From NCBI RefSeq assembly GCF_013373865.1, contig NC_050476.1, forward strand, positions 13,435,197-13,499,196: a stretch of 64,000 nucleotides of DNA, given 5' to 3'. Shown here one piece after another: positions 23,109-33,616 of the stretch (its first letter is position 1; each line of letters begins with the position of its first letter). Below the pieces are notes generated by a model that was given only the letters and a program-made list of their open reading frames with translations, did no database searches and had not been told where the DNA came from. The stretch is from Monomorium pharaonis. Taxonomy: Eukaryota; Arthropoda; Insecta; Hymenoptera; Formicidae. The position numbers and the translations under genes are program-made.

Positions 23109-23989
23109 AAATTGGTGGCAGCGGTGGGATTCAAGAAGCCGTCAAGGACAAAAAACATAGAAAAAACAAATACAAGAAGCCGTCAAGAACGAAAGACATA
23201 GAAAAAACGGATCCAAGAAGCCGTCAAGGGCAAAAAACATAGAAAAACGGATAGAAGAAGCTGAAACTAACAAAGGACCAGCAAATCCAAAAAACTCGAA
23301 GGAAGCACAATCCTGCGAGAAGAAGACCAGCCGACAGTAAGACGAGCTGAGACAGCACCATCGTGTTATTCAGTGCGCGAGTGCAAAGATCTGTGCCAAC
23401 GCGTCACTACACGGTGCTAAGTGTCCTTGAAGAACGAGCTTCCCTGCCGGGGAACGGAACGGCCGACTAGCCAACGAGAGGTGGACCACAACAAGGGGCG
23501 ACGACTAGACAACTGTAGACTACGAGGAAAAGCAACACATCCTACTACAACGCCGTACGCGCCAGTCCATCCAGCGAGCTGACCTACGACAACCGCCATG
23601 CGCGCCGTTCTACTAATGTAAGTCAGAATTGTAACAAATATTTGCGCACTCTTTGTAATGTCCCGTGCGAAGGGCAACGCGATCGAGAAATAATAATTCA
23701 GCAGAAAATTGACACCGCGCGAAAAACCGAGGCAACGCGAAGTTTAACCGCAAAAGAAAACGCCTGTCAAAAAAAAAAAGGATTTCATTTTATATACGCG
23801 CCAATCAATAATACAGTATCAGCGAATAAAACTTTGATTCGAGTACAACGCTCTAGCATGTACACACGCGACCGCGATAAGACGCTTAGCCGTGCGTAAT
23901 CCGACTCCACCGATAATACTCGGGAGACGACCGCGAGACATACAGCATGCGAGCTGCACACTGTCTCGAATAATTCAAACAAATAATTA
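23109..23989 (+). promoter_or_regulatory. Gypsy leader with primer binding site
   Basis: Four bases after the LTR, TGGTGGCAGCGGTGGGATT (23113-23131) is exactly complementary to the 3' end of animal tRNA-Leu (AAG type, ...AATCCCACCGCTGCCA plus CCA), from known tRNA sequence. It is followed by a 38-40 bp tandem array, 23133 to about 23270, with AAGAAGCCGTCAAG repeated. The rest of the 880-base leader has no gene and probably holds packaging and splice-donor signals, not identified. Confidence 0.8.
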
Positions 23990-26900
23990 ATGTCCCAAAA
24001 CGGAGACAGCCCGCGAAACGAAGGCCAGCAGCCCTCGGGAGAAATAATAGAATCTCCAGAACACGAGGCAGTAGGCATAGCGGAAACCGCGTTACGCGAT
24101 ATACGAGACGCGACGCAACACGCGCTACGTGTTGTAGGCGACCGCGGAACACACGTCGTCACCGAACGGGGAACCACAGCGGACGCACGCGAGTTTAGTT
24201 TGATAAGCGCCGAACCTAATACGACGCGTGACTTAAACGGACGAAATCGGACCGACAATCGACTGACATCCAGTCCCACGACAATGGCTCACTCTCCCGC
24301 CGAAGCGTCCGGAAATATACCACGAAATGAAGTCGAAGCAGAAATATTGCGACTTCATAATTCTCTGCATGAGGAAAATGACCATGCAGAAGAACGACCG
24401 GCACAGAGGATAAATCCGAACCTCCCGCCACGAGAAACAATGTTATTGCATGATGTTATGCATGAACTACGCGACCTGAAATTTCAATTAGGTCTAAGTA
24501 GAAGAGATCCGGGTTATCAGAGAAGGACGGAAGCACCCCTGAGACCCCAAAATTTTCACGATCACGCCTTAGATTTGTCGTACGGACGATCGAATAACGA
24601 CATTAGAAATCAGCGCGGATCGACAGTAAATTTTTTGAGTATGAAAGAAGCGCGAAATATGATACCGGACATCGACGGCACACAGCGAAACCGCGTCCGC
24701 GAATTTATTAGCGCCGGTACATACGCGATGAAAAACATACACCCAGCCGACGAACATACCCTGCTAGAAGCCATCCTATGCACGAAATTTAAAGGTAAGG
24801 CAATGATGGACTTCTACACGCGCGATGTATACAGCTTCGAACAATTGAAAAGAGAGCTCGAAAATGAGTACCTTTCCAAACGGAGCACCGCACATCTGCA
24901 ACAAGAGTTTAACTCGCTCAAGCAGAAACCCGCGGAAAGCGCGCAGGAATTCGGACGGCGAGTGGACCTGCTCGCCATGGAACTATATGAGTCCATGGAG
25001 GAGGGCAAGAACCACACTATCGAACAACAGCGAGCCATCCTGGATAATATTAAGGAACAGGCCCTGTATAACTACCAGATCGGTTTGCATGAAGACATCA
25101 AACTCCTGGTACGCGCCCAGCGATACAGAACGCTGCAGGACGCGATATCCGGCGCCAGTGCCGAAGAAAAAGTAAGGGAACCTAACCGAAATCGGAAGGA
25201 AGACCCTCGCACCGTCTCCAAGTACGCACGAAGTATTCTGCGATGCGGAAAGTGCGGCAAGAATGGGCATGACGGGCGAGAATGCCGCAGCAGCCGATAC
25301 GCTAACCGGTTCGAGTTACCGCGACCGGAGGGACGGCCTCGCGTAAACACAGTGGAACTATACTGTGACCATTGCAAAAGGGCAGGCCACACCCGAAAAG
25401 AGTGTTGGTCCCTTCACGGTCGACCCAAGAAAAAAGACGATGACCGCCGGAGCGATAAGCCTAAAACTATGAAAAGGATAGAAAACGGCAAGCGAGCGAG
25501 CAAGGAAATAAAAATGATTAAGCATGCCGAGACAGCGAGCAGCGACGAGAGCTCGAGCGATGACGCAAGCTCCTCGCGCACAGCTGATGCGTATCGTGTG
25601 ACACACGTGAAGCATGCACGGGGCAGCGACACTGGCCTCGACATGATTACACTGCCCGTACGCGAAGCAGAGCGGGGCAAGATTGAGTTCCTGTTTGACA
25701 CCGGCTCAACCGTGTCATTAATAAAATTAAAAACATTGAAGGGACAAACCAAAATCCGTGATGAACACATCAAATTGACCGGAATAACCGGGCATTCTAT
25801 TATGACACTAGGAAGAACGTCCGTGAACGTGGTAATGCACGACAAAAAAATCAAGCATCCGATGTACGTCATACGAGACGATGCCCCAATAGAATATGAG
25901 GGCATACTAGGAGCTATGGAGGATTTTACAAGAAAAAATAATGTCACATGCAACTATGGGACTAAAACAGTAAGATTAGGCGACACCAAATTCAAGCTGT
26001 ACCCGTACCGCCGAGTCACTCTGCAGCCACGGAGCGAGACGATAGTGCAAGTCACAGCGAGTGTAAACACCCTAGGAGTCATCAACTCCGAGGAGATGGC
26101 ACCGGGAGTATTCTTAGGAAGCTGCCTAGTAGAACCCGAAAATCACACGTGCCCAATAAGTATCATAAATACAAACGACAAAAAGGTCGACCTACAATTA
26201 CCTCGTGTCAAAATTGAAAAAATAAATATAAACAACGCACCGGATACCCACACGGCGAACGTAATCCGAGATGCATGGAAACATGAGATACCGATACCTC
26301 GCGCAGAGCGCATAATTAAACTACTTCAGTTAAAACATTTAAACGAAGAGGAAAAGAAAGCGATTCAAGCACTATGCGAAGAGTTCAGCGACGTCTTCTA
26401 TCTAGAAGGAGATAAGCTCACATACACAACTCTCGTGGAACACGAGATACACACCAGGACAGAATCTGCGAGCGTGAATGTACGACCATACAGACTGCCC
26501 GAAAAACAAAAAACGGAAGTAGATAAACAAATCCGTGAAATGCTAGAACAAGGAATAATCCGTCAAAGCAAAAGCCAATGGAACGCACCATTACTGGTCG
26601 TCCCGAAAAAACCTGACGCTACAGGAAAACCGAGATTCCGAGTAGTGGTAGATTTCCGAAAACTCAACGAAATTACAATCGGAGACTCTTTCCCGATCCC
26701 GAACATAACAGATATATTGGATCAACTCGGAAATGCAAAATATTTCACCACGCTCGATCTCGCTGCCGGATATCATCAGATATCAGTAGCAGAAAAAGAT
26801 AAGGGGAAGACGGCATTCTCCACACCGTACGGGCATTACGAGTTCAATCGAATGCCGTTCGGATTAAGGAATGCCCCCGCGACGTTCCAACGCCTAATGA

Positions 26901-28885
26901 ACTCAGTTTTAACGGGTTTACAAGGTCTCAAATGTCTAGTATATTTAGACGATATTGTTATTTACGGGCCGAGCCTGAGTAAGCATTACAAACGGCTAGC
27001 CGCTGTGTTAACACGGCTGAGAGACAGTAACTTGAAACTCCAGCCGGAGAAGTGCGAGTTCATGCGCAAGGAGGTGAACTACCTAGGCCACGTAATCACC
27101 GAGGACGGAATTTTACCCGATCCCAAAAAACTGGACGCCGTGGAGAAATTTCCCACCCCTACAAAAGTAAAGGACGTGCAAGCGTTTATTGGACTAGCGG
27201 GGTACTACCGAAAATTTATTGAAAATTTTTCAAAAATAGCGAAACCTTTAACAATGTTAACAAAAAAAGGGGAAAAATTCGCATGGACGACCACGCAACA
27301 AAATGCGTTTGACACACTCAAAATAAAATTAACTACCGCACCGGTATTAAAATATCCGGACTTCAGTGAAGAATTTCTCGTCACTACCGACGCGTCAGAT
27401 TACGCGGTAGGAGCGGTGTTATCTCAAGGCACCGTCGGCCAAGACCGCTCGATCGCTTACGCAAGCAGAATAATGAATCGAGCAGAACAGAATTATAATA
27501 CGACCGAAAAAGAATTATTAGCGATCGTATGGGCCGTGAAACATTTTCGACCATATGTATACGGCACAAAATTCAAGATAATTACGGATCACAAGCCACT
27601 CGTATGGCTATTTAATGTGACAGATCCAGGATCTCGTCTGATAAGATGGAGACTCAAGCTCGCCGAATACGATTACGAGATAATACACAAGGCAGGCAAA
27701 GGCAATACCAATGCCGATGCACTGAGCCGACACCCCGTAATAGAAGACACGGAGCACGTAAATACCGTCGAAGATAAAAACCGACAGGAAGAAGAGGAAG
27801 AAGAAGAAGAAACAACAAACCGGAAATACACGGAAAAAGAAAAGGAACAGATATTATATGAATATCACGACGCTCCTCTAGGAGGGCATCAAGGAACCGC
27901 ACGTACGCTAAAAAGGATACGATTGGACCATAATTGGCGAGGAATCACGAAAGATGTGGAAGACTACATCGCAAAATGTGAACACTGCCAGAAAAACAAA
28001 TTAAAAGCAAAAACAAAGATGCCTATGGTGATAACAGATACCCCCAAAAAACCATTTGAAAAATGCGCTATGGATATCGTGGGACCATTAACAATAACGA
28101 CCACAGGAAATAAATATATCTTGACCTTCCAAGATATTCTTACGAAATTCAGCAAGGCGATCCCGATAGAAAGTCAAGATGCGAATACAGTGGCACGAGC
28201 ATTTGCCACTAAAATAATTTTTGAACACGGAATACCAGAGAAACTACTCACAGACCAAGGTACGAATTTTACAAGTGAAATTTTCAAGAACGTATGCAAA
28301 TTGCTGAAGATCGAAAAAATGCAAACTACTGCATATCACCCAGAGAGCAACGGAACAGTGGAAAGATCACACCGGACTCTGGCAGAATATTTGCGTCACT
28401 ACATAAATACCGATCAAACAGATTGGGACGAGTGGCTACCGTACGCTATGTTTACGTACAATACGACACCACATACCGTAACCGGGCTCACCCCCTTTGA
28501 ACTGATATATGGACATAGAGCGACTTTACCTACAGCCCTAAACCAACCGCCTAGACTGACATATTCCTACGACGACTATGCGCAGGAGCTACGAGAAAAA
28601 TTGCGAGCCTCAAGCAGAATAGCAAAAGAAAAGGCACAAGAAGAAAAACAAAAGGCAAAGAAGCAATACGATAAAAAATCAAAGCCAGCAATTTTTAAGG
28701 TTGGAGAAAAGGTCCTACTTTTCGACGAAACCGTAAGACGCGGCCGATCGAAAAAGTTAGACGCAAAATGGATCGGACCGTACAAAATAATTGAGAAAAA
28801 TAATGACGTCAACTATACAATAAAAATGGGACGGAAAACTATACGCGTACACGCGAACCGATTAAAACTATTCATAGAAGAGTAA
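23990..28885 (+). CDS. gag-pol: Gypsy Gag-Pol polyprotein
   Basis: A single 1631-residue ORF from ATG at 23990. Gag occupies about 1-510 with two zinc knuckles, CGKCGKNGHDGREC (near 418) and CDHCKRAGHTRKEC (near 459). Aspartic protease: FLFDTGSTVSLIK near 568. Reverse transcriptase about 815-1100, with TTLDLAAGYHQI and catalytic YLDDIVIYG near 984. RNase H: TTDASDYAVGAVLSQ near 1131. Integrase: HHCC zinc site about 1293-1335 (C in CEHCQ), then D in MDIVGPL, D in LLTDQGTNFTS and E in NGTVERSHRTL. The C-terminal tail is basic with no chromodomain. There is no stop or frameshift between gag and pol, unlike classic gypsy, so the two are made as a fusion or depend on another device. Pol yields cDNA and integrates it; the ORF looks intact. 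Confidence 0.97.
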   Translation: MSQNGDSPRNEGQQPSGEIIESPEHEAVGIAETALRDIRDATQHALRVVGDRGTHVVTERGTTADAREFSLISAEPNTTRDLNGRNRTDNRLTSSPTTMAHSPAEASGNIPRNEVEAEILRLHNSLHEENDHAEERPAQRINPNLPPRETMLLHDVMHELRDLKFQLGLSRRDPGYQRRTEAPLRPQNFHDHALDLSYGRSNNDIRNQRGSTVNFLSMKEARNMIPDIDGTQRNRVREFISAGTYAMKNIHPADEHTLLEAILCTKFKGKAMMDFYTRDVYSFEQLKRELENEYLSKRSTAHLQQEFNSLKQKPAESAQEFGRRVDLLAMELYESMEEGKNHTIEQQRAILDNIKEQALYNYQIGLHEDIKLLVRAQRYRTLQDAISGASAEEKVREPNRNRKEDPRTVSKYARSILRCGKCGKNGHDGRECRSSRYANRFELPRPEGRPRVNTVELYCDHCKRAGHTRKECWSLHGRPKKKDDDRRSDKPKTMKRIENGKRASKEIKMIKHAETASSDESSSDDASSSRTADAYRVTHVKHARGSDTGLDMITLPVREAERGKIEFLFDTGSTVSLIKLKTLKGQTKIRDEHIKLTGITGHSIMTLGRTSVNVVMHDKKIKHPMYVIRDDAPIEYEGILGAMEDFTRKNNVTCNYGTKTVRLGDTKFKLYPYRRVTLQPRSETIVQVTASVNTLGVINSEEMAPGVFLGSCLVEPENHTCPISIINTNDKKVDLQLPRVKIEKININNAPDTHTANVIRDAWKHEIPIPRAERIIKLLQLKHLNEEEKKAIQALCEEFSDVFYLEGDKLTYTTLVEHEIHTRTESASVNVRPYRLPEKQKTEVDKQIREMLEQGIIRQSKSQWNAPLLVVPKKPDATGKPRFRVVVDFRKLNEITIGDSFPIPNITDILDQLGNAKYFTTLDLAAGYHQISVAEKDKGKTAFSTPYGHYEFNRMPFGLRNAPATFQRLMNSVLTGLQGLKCLVYLDDIVIYGPSLSKHYKRLAAVLTRLRDSNLKLQPEKCEFMRKEVNYLGHVITEDGILPDPKKLDAVEKFPTPTKVKDVQAFIGLAGYYRKFIENFSKIAKPLTMLTKKGEKFAWTTTQQNAFDTLKIKLTTAPVLKYPDFSEEFLVTTDASDYAVGAVLSQGTVGQDRSIAYASRIMNRAEQNYNTTEKELLAIVWAVKHFRPYVYGTKFKIITDHKPLVWLFNVTDPGSRLIRWRLKLAEYDYEIIHKAGKGNTNADALSRHPVIEDTEHVNTVEDKNRQEEEEEEEETTNRKYTEKEKEQILYEYHDAPLGGHQGTARTLKRIRLDHNWRGITKDVEDYIAKCEHCQKNKLKAKTKMPMVITDTPKKPFEKCAMDIVGPLTITTTGNKYILTFQDILTKFSKAIPIESQDANTVARAFATKIIFEHGIPEKLLTDQGTNFTSEIFKNVCKLLKIEKMQTTAYHPESNGTVERSHRTLAEYLRHYINTDQTDWDEWLPYAMFTYNTTPHTVTGLTPFELIYGHRATLPTALNQPPRLTYSYDDYAQELREKLRASSRIAKEKAQEEKQKAKKQYDKKSKPAIFKVGEKVLLFDETVRRGRSKKLDAKWIGPYKIIEKNNDVNYTIKMGRKTIRVHANRLKLFIEE

Positions 28886-29715
28886 AGGACTCACCAAGTA
28901 GCAGATCCGGGTACCGCTTCAGGAATAGTCACAAAATAATCCAAATAATTCAGAGCACAAATTATAATAAAAAACTAAGTAACTATAGCACTACACAAAC
29001 TATAAATCACTACTAAGCAATTAAAATAAAAGATACTACGAAGCAATTAAAAGATACTATACTACTAAGCAAAACGAAAAAATTGTTTTTATATAAGCAC
29101 TACAAGCTAGTACTACACTACACACACATAAAAGAGGAGAAAGCAAGGCGCCAGTTATTCTTCGTCCCCCGCATCGGGAGAAGCATCCCGGACGAAGTAC
29201 TGCGCTACCCGCACATTAAAATCGGGGTCCATTTCCCCCTCAGAATCAGAGGAGATTTCCAGCTCCTCTATTACACGATTGAAAAAATATAAATTCGGAA
29301 CCAGTTCTGGCACATCTGGCTCCGACGAACTATCCAACGGAGAATCAGGACGTTCGTCCTCCCCCTCGGACTCCTCATCAGAAAAATCGTCCAAAATCTC
29401 CTCCTCAATCTCCCCATCGTCCATGAGGAACTCCCCTGCGTCTTCAACAAAGTCTTCGAAGACTCCAAACACCTCCTCTTCGTCAGGAGCGAAATCGTCC
29501 AGCGCGATAACCCCTGGAACAGGCGACGGAGGCGGCGACGGCACTAGAGAACGCATATTTAAAATAATTCTTCGCGACACGCACAGAAGAAAATCAGTCT
29601 AAGACTAACTCCAACAAAGACTAACGACAGTACCGGAAGACTCAAAACGCTGACATATAAAAACCAAAGATAGAAGTCTGAGCATCTGAGACGATAACGC
29701 ACCTTGACTTTGCAG
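28886..29715. other. Pol-env intergenic segment
   Basis: 28886-29150 is A-rich with short repeats such as ACTACTAAGCAA(T/A)-like. 29155-29556 carries the antisense acidic ORF. CTTGACTTTGCAG, ending at 29715, is a good splice acceptor for a subgenomic env transcript. Confidence 0.6.
29155..29556 (-). CDS. Antisense acidic ORF between pol and env, unknown function
   Basis: From ATG at 29554-29556 the minus strand stays open for about 133 codons to TAA at 29155. It starts MRSLVPSPPPSPVPGVIALD and becomes strongly acidic (runs such as DDFAPDEEEVFG, ESEGEDERPDSP, SSDSEGEMDPDF), with proline-serine segments. No known domain, no signal peptide. The opposite strand is also open but serine-only, lacks an ATG, and looks like the shadow. 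The region must be non-essential for gag, pol and env coding, yet stays open within an element with very young LTRs, so lack of decay is weak evidence. An accessory gene is possible; chance openness in a purine/pyrimidine-biased segment is the alternative. Confidence 0.35.
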   Translation of the reverse strand: MRSLVPSPPPSPVPGVIALDDFAPDEEEVFGVFEDFVEDAGEFLMDDGEIEEEILDDFSDEESEGEDERPDSPLDSSSEPDVPELVPNLYFFNRVIEELEISSDSEGEMDPDFNVRVAQYFVRDASPDAGDEE

Positions 29716-31438
29716 AATAATCACCTGCACGCGCCTCAGCGACGGACTATCAGCCGATCCAGCATACCACATAGAAAAATTCAAGGACAACCCAGGGATC
29801 TATTACGAAGAAATCGGACGACTACACCAAGTCGAAGCCCATTGGAAACTAGTAATAAGAATGGACATCGCATCACTAGCACCTAGGCTAGAGCATATAA
29901 CCAAAAGTATTGAACGCACCGACATAATGTGCAAATCATTACTAGCAAATGTAAAAACATGCAAGAACCTGCATGGAATCCTAGACAAGGGACACAATAA
30001 GACAAAACATCTGATACATACCATACAGATGGTATACAGGACGCCGACAGATAAGCGGCGCGGACTGATAAACGGAGTAGGCTCCATAGCCAAGACACTG
30101 TTCGGAACCATGGACGCCGACGACGAGAAAACGATTAACGAACAGCTGACGCTACTAGAGGACAACAACGCGGCAACCAAACACGCCGTAGAAAATCAAT
30201 TAAAAGTAATCAACGCCACGATAGCCCACGTGGAGACGTTGGAACAAACTATCCAAGAAAACGAAAACGCACTGACGACACTCCTAGAGAAAATACAAAA
30301 CCAAAACCTAATACATAACAGACGATACGACTTGGACGAACATTTCACAGTTCTTAACGCTCTGACGAACGATCTACTACAAGACGCGTCCGACATTATC
30401 GAATATCTAGCATATATAAAAGAGGGAATACTTCACCCTAAAATCGCGAATATAGATCAAATAATGGAAGCTCTCCGTGAGGCTAGTCTAACCTGGCCCC
30501 AGGGACTCTACCTTCCTACAGGTATGCGAAATCACGACTGGTTAAAAATAGAAAAATTGATTAACATCAGCGCCTATTGCGACATAAAAAACATGTATAC
30601 GATACTTAGATTTCCCTTAGCCAGCCTACCGATCTATAGACTTATGCGAATAATAGCGTTACCGGTGCATAATCACCTAAACATTTTTTCATCTGTAAAA
30701 ACGACTACAGAATATCTAGCAATAGACGCGGAAAAACAAACGTACCTAACTATCAGCGAAAGCGACCTGCAAGGATGTAATAAAATAAACACCGAACATA
30801 TATGCGAGGCGACGCATGCGATAAATAAGATAAACACAAATGCGATCTGCGAAGTACAAATGTATATACACAATCGCAACTTACACTGTAACATAAACCA
30901 TATCATAAGCGAACGCGCAATATGGATTAAGACGCACGACTCTTGGTTGTACTCCACAGCAAAACCTGAAGAAATTAGTATAAAATGCCTAGACCACCTC
31001 GAAGGTAAAGAAACGATAAATAATACCGGAAAAATAATTATAAACAAAAATTGCAAGATAGTTACAACCGAACTAATTATTAAACCACACAAAACTCTCA
31101 GTTCTAAAATCCTAGACACATACATGCCTAGGATAAATATTACAATGATACAGGAAATTTCTTTAGATAACCACACAGATAGTATACACTTGAAAAAAAT
31201 TTCCGACAACCCACACGATTTTGGACACCTAAAAAGGAGTATAGAAAAAATCAAACAAGAACTGGAGAGTGACCAAGAGCCGTTCTTCCGAAAAAAACAA
31301 TTCATATACCCAATGACAACCAGCGGCGTTACCGCTTTAATCATAATAGCCATCATGATTTACATGATATATACAAAACAAACTAGCAAACCACCAAGGC
31401 CTAACAAAGCAGGTTGTCATCTGAGAACAAAGTTGTAA
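29716..31438 (+). CDS. env: Envelope-like fusion glycoprotein of the Gypsy element
   Basis: The first internal ATG is at 29861, but the frame is open upstream to the splice acceptor at 29715 and family-like residues (PGIYYEEIGR, then a WKLV motif) lie before that ATG, so the real N-terminus, with signal peptide, probably comes from a spliced leader. Features: a basic cleavage-type site TPTDKRRG just before the conserved LINGVGSIAKTLFGT block (fusion-peptide region of the baculovirus F/errantivirus Env family), a coiled-coil heptad region after it (NEQLTLLEDN to LLEKIQNQ), about ten cysteines in the ectodomain, and one membrane segment near the C-terminus (VTALIIIAIMIYMIY) with a short cytoplasmic tail. 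No stops seen. Role in the family: membrane fusion and transfer between cells. Confidence 0.85.
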
Positions 31439-31472
31439 GCGAAAACATCGCACCCTCGTTTTCTTATCTAAC

Positions 31473-31482
31473 GGGGGAGGGA
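31473..31482 (+). promoter_or_regulatory. Polypurine tract
   Basis: GGGGGAGGGA directly precedes the 3' LTR, the expected primer for plus-strand cDNA synthesis. Confidence 0.9.
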
Positions 31483-32060
31483 TGTTGTAAGCCGATTACA
31501 ACTATATCTATTAAAATTGCGACACGCATCTTTCGAAAGACGTTGCAAGAAGCACCTCTTTCGAAAGACGCACAAGAATCCGCCGCGCTCACGGAAGCCC
31601 CAATTAACTTCCGTGAGATTATAACAGCACACTCGGAAGCAGTTCGTATCGCCCTAGAAATAGGCCCTACGCTGCAAAATCAAACCGCAAGGCTACCGCG
31701 TTCCGATGTCGAAACGCTTAGCCTCGCGGAAGCTATCGACGCCCGGTCACTGGCCCCCGAAATTGTGCCACATATCATAATATATAAACGCGACCACGCC
31801 GTGACCGAGCGGAGAGAAACATAACAACGTCCGAGCCGCGTCGCGTACTATACACCTTATCGCGAGTGATACCTAACACCATCACAGCTGATTGTAAGCG
31901 CAAGAAACAGAAATAAAGACAACGAACAAGCACGTAAGAAACGTCTTCCTTTTCTTATACACCAAGCCGAACCATCACCCTTTGGGTCCCAACCCTTCAG
32001 GCAGAACGATCCCAACTACCGACGGGAAAGAATTCCCAAAACGAGCAAACGCTCACAACA
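31483..32060 (+). repeat. 3' LTR of the Gypsy element
   Basis: Same 578-bp length and ends as the 5' LTR. By eye only two differences, both near the GAGATTA(C/T)AACAGC(G/A)CAC stretch. Confidence 0.95.
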
Positions 32061-32872
32061 ACTTCTATAACTTCGTTTGCTAATTGGAGTTCGGCTGCAG
32101 TTAACATTTCAGGTGAATCTGGAAAATTTAATAAAATCGATCCAATTTCTTTTGAGAGCAAAGTAAATCTTTGTAACATCGCAAAGGTTGAATTCCATCG
32201 TGTGTCAATACTTTGGATTAATTTAAGGTGGGTGAGCTTTCGTAACGCATCAGCAGCAATAGTAGATTGTTTAAAATAGGTGACAATTCTTTTAATTTTT
32301 GTGCACAATGATATTGCATTTTGAAAATTCATTGTATCCTCAGCGACTAAATTTATCGAATGTGCAAAACATGCAATATGTCTGTTAGATCCATAGGTAT
32401 CTCTAACTGCTTTTTTAATATTTGCCCCGTTATCAGTTACGACAACAATTATTTTTTCATCATCAATGTGCCAGTTTTGTAAAATCGTTTTCATCCATTT
32501 TCCTATAACTTCAGAGGTGTGTCGCTCTGTCATTTCCGTAACACCAATTGTGGTAGTTTGTAATTCACCTTCAAATTCATAGTGAACAGTTATCCCTAAA
32601 TAGCTGATGGTGTTGAGTACATCGGTCCAGATATCTGCTGTCACTGAGAAATAATCTATTTTTTCTAATTTTTGTATTTTACATGCTTTTAGATACTCAT
32701 ATTTTTCTTCCATTTTTTTTGTAATCGATTTTTTTCCAGGTATAGAATAAAGAGGCACAATAGTTTTTAACAGATTCCTGAATCCTTCATTATCTACTGT
32801 TTGGAAAGACATATTATCTTTGGCAATCATAAAAAGAATGCTATTAGTAATTTCTCCTGCTTTTGTACCTCC

Positions 32873-33074
32873 CTCTAAAAAGAAAAATATTACGAATTTT
32901 TGTGGATAAATCCAATAAAGCTTAAATTTTTGTAATTCTTCAGAGTCCCAAAGGCTCTAATTTCAAAATCCAATCTTTTTATTTTACTGAAAAAATATTG
33001 TAGGCAATATAATTTAAATTTAACGACGCGAAGACTGTAACAATCGTATATTTGTTTTGATTTACAGAGCGCGC

Positions 33075-33107
<33 letters not shown>

Positions 33108-33394
33108 GAAGTTGTCATTTCAAGTCGGAGCCAGAATATGCAAATTTGACTCCCACCAACGCGCTGACAAAAAATCACGATAATTCGCGAAATCGTCAGG
33201 TAATTGGTCTTTTCGGGAATAGGGAAATCCTTTGGCATCACCCCGTATAAAAGAGCGCAATACTAAAAAAAAATTTTCCCGATAAGTTTACTGTTTGAGA
33301 GTCTCCGAAGAAACGACTTGTACATTATATACTTGATTCGCAAATACATATATTTAACACAATAACGATTGGAAATATATATATCCTCTCGCAA
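32873..33394. other. Unexplained segment between hAT exons
   Basis: Contains a (CT)n run at about 33077-33103 and TATAAAAGAGCGC at about 33247-33259 in the plus direction, followed by a transcription-start-like stretch. It could be a small solo LTR or other insertion inside a hAT intron; no clear matching ends or duplication found. Confidence 0.3.
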
Positions 33395-33616
33395 TTAATA
33401 TTCTGCCTTTTCATTGCTATTCTCACTTTCTCCTAAAATTTGTTCCACTTCTTTATTTTTTGCATGATTTCGTTTTAAGTGATTGCTTAAATTAGTTGTA
33501 CCACCACCTTTTCCGCCAGACTTCACTACTCTATTACAAATTTTGCATGTAGCATCACCACTATCAATAGATTTTGTGAAAACTTTCCAAACAAAAGATT
33601 TCTTTATTTTAGGCAC

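Larger units (their letters stand above)
22531..32060 (+). mobile_element. Complete Ty3/Gypsy retrotransposon with env, 9.5 kb
   Basis: Identical-length 578-bp LTRs (22531-23108, 31483-32060), a 4-bp duplication ACTT (22527-22530, 32061-32064), a tRNA-Leu-type primer site, a purine tract, gag-pol in one frame and an env gene. It inserted into the hAT transposase. LTRs differ at about two positions, so insertion was recent. The env gene makes it an errantivirus-like endogenous insect retrovirus by structure; infectivity is not implied. Confidence 0.95.
21785..33616 (-). pseudogene. hAT transposase (ZBED-like), split by a Gypsy element
   Basis: Order on the minus strand: BED zinc-finger exon 33395-33616 (C in CKIC, then HLKRNH), with a splice acceptor before PKIKKSFVWKVF; then an exon from about 32872, with acceptor TTTTCTTTTTAG, containing the RNase H-like core (D in FSVTADIWTD, D in VVVTDNGANIKKAV, RHIACFAHSINLVAED); the Gypsy insertion at 22531-32060, which ends this frame after VIEVV; then 21785 to about 22526 with the C-terminal dimerisation domain (YPTLSVIAKKYLAV, VPSERLFSRAGNIL, LSPDHLQELLFLNS). 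The two halves meet cleanly when one ACTT and the Gypsy element are disregarded. The BED exon ends at a stop with no clear donor, and 32873-33394 is unexplained. Inactive as it stands. Confidence 0.9.

Noticed and set aside
29279..29602. Ser-rich plus-strand frame between pol and env
   Set aside because: Lacks an ATG start and is the mirror of the ATG-bearing acidic antisense frame; kept only as an alternative.
33035..33360. Solo LTR starting TGTAACAATCG within the hAT element
   Set aside because: TATA-like motif is suggestive but no target duplication or matched ends could be found.
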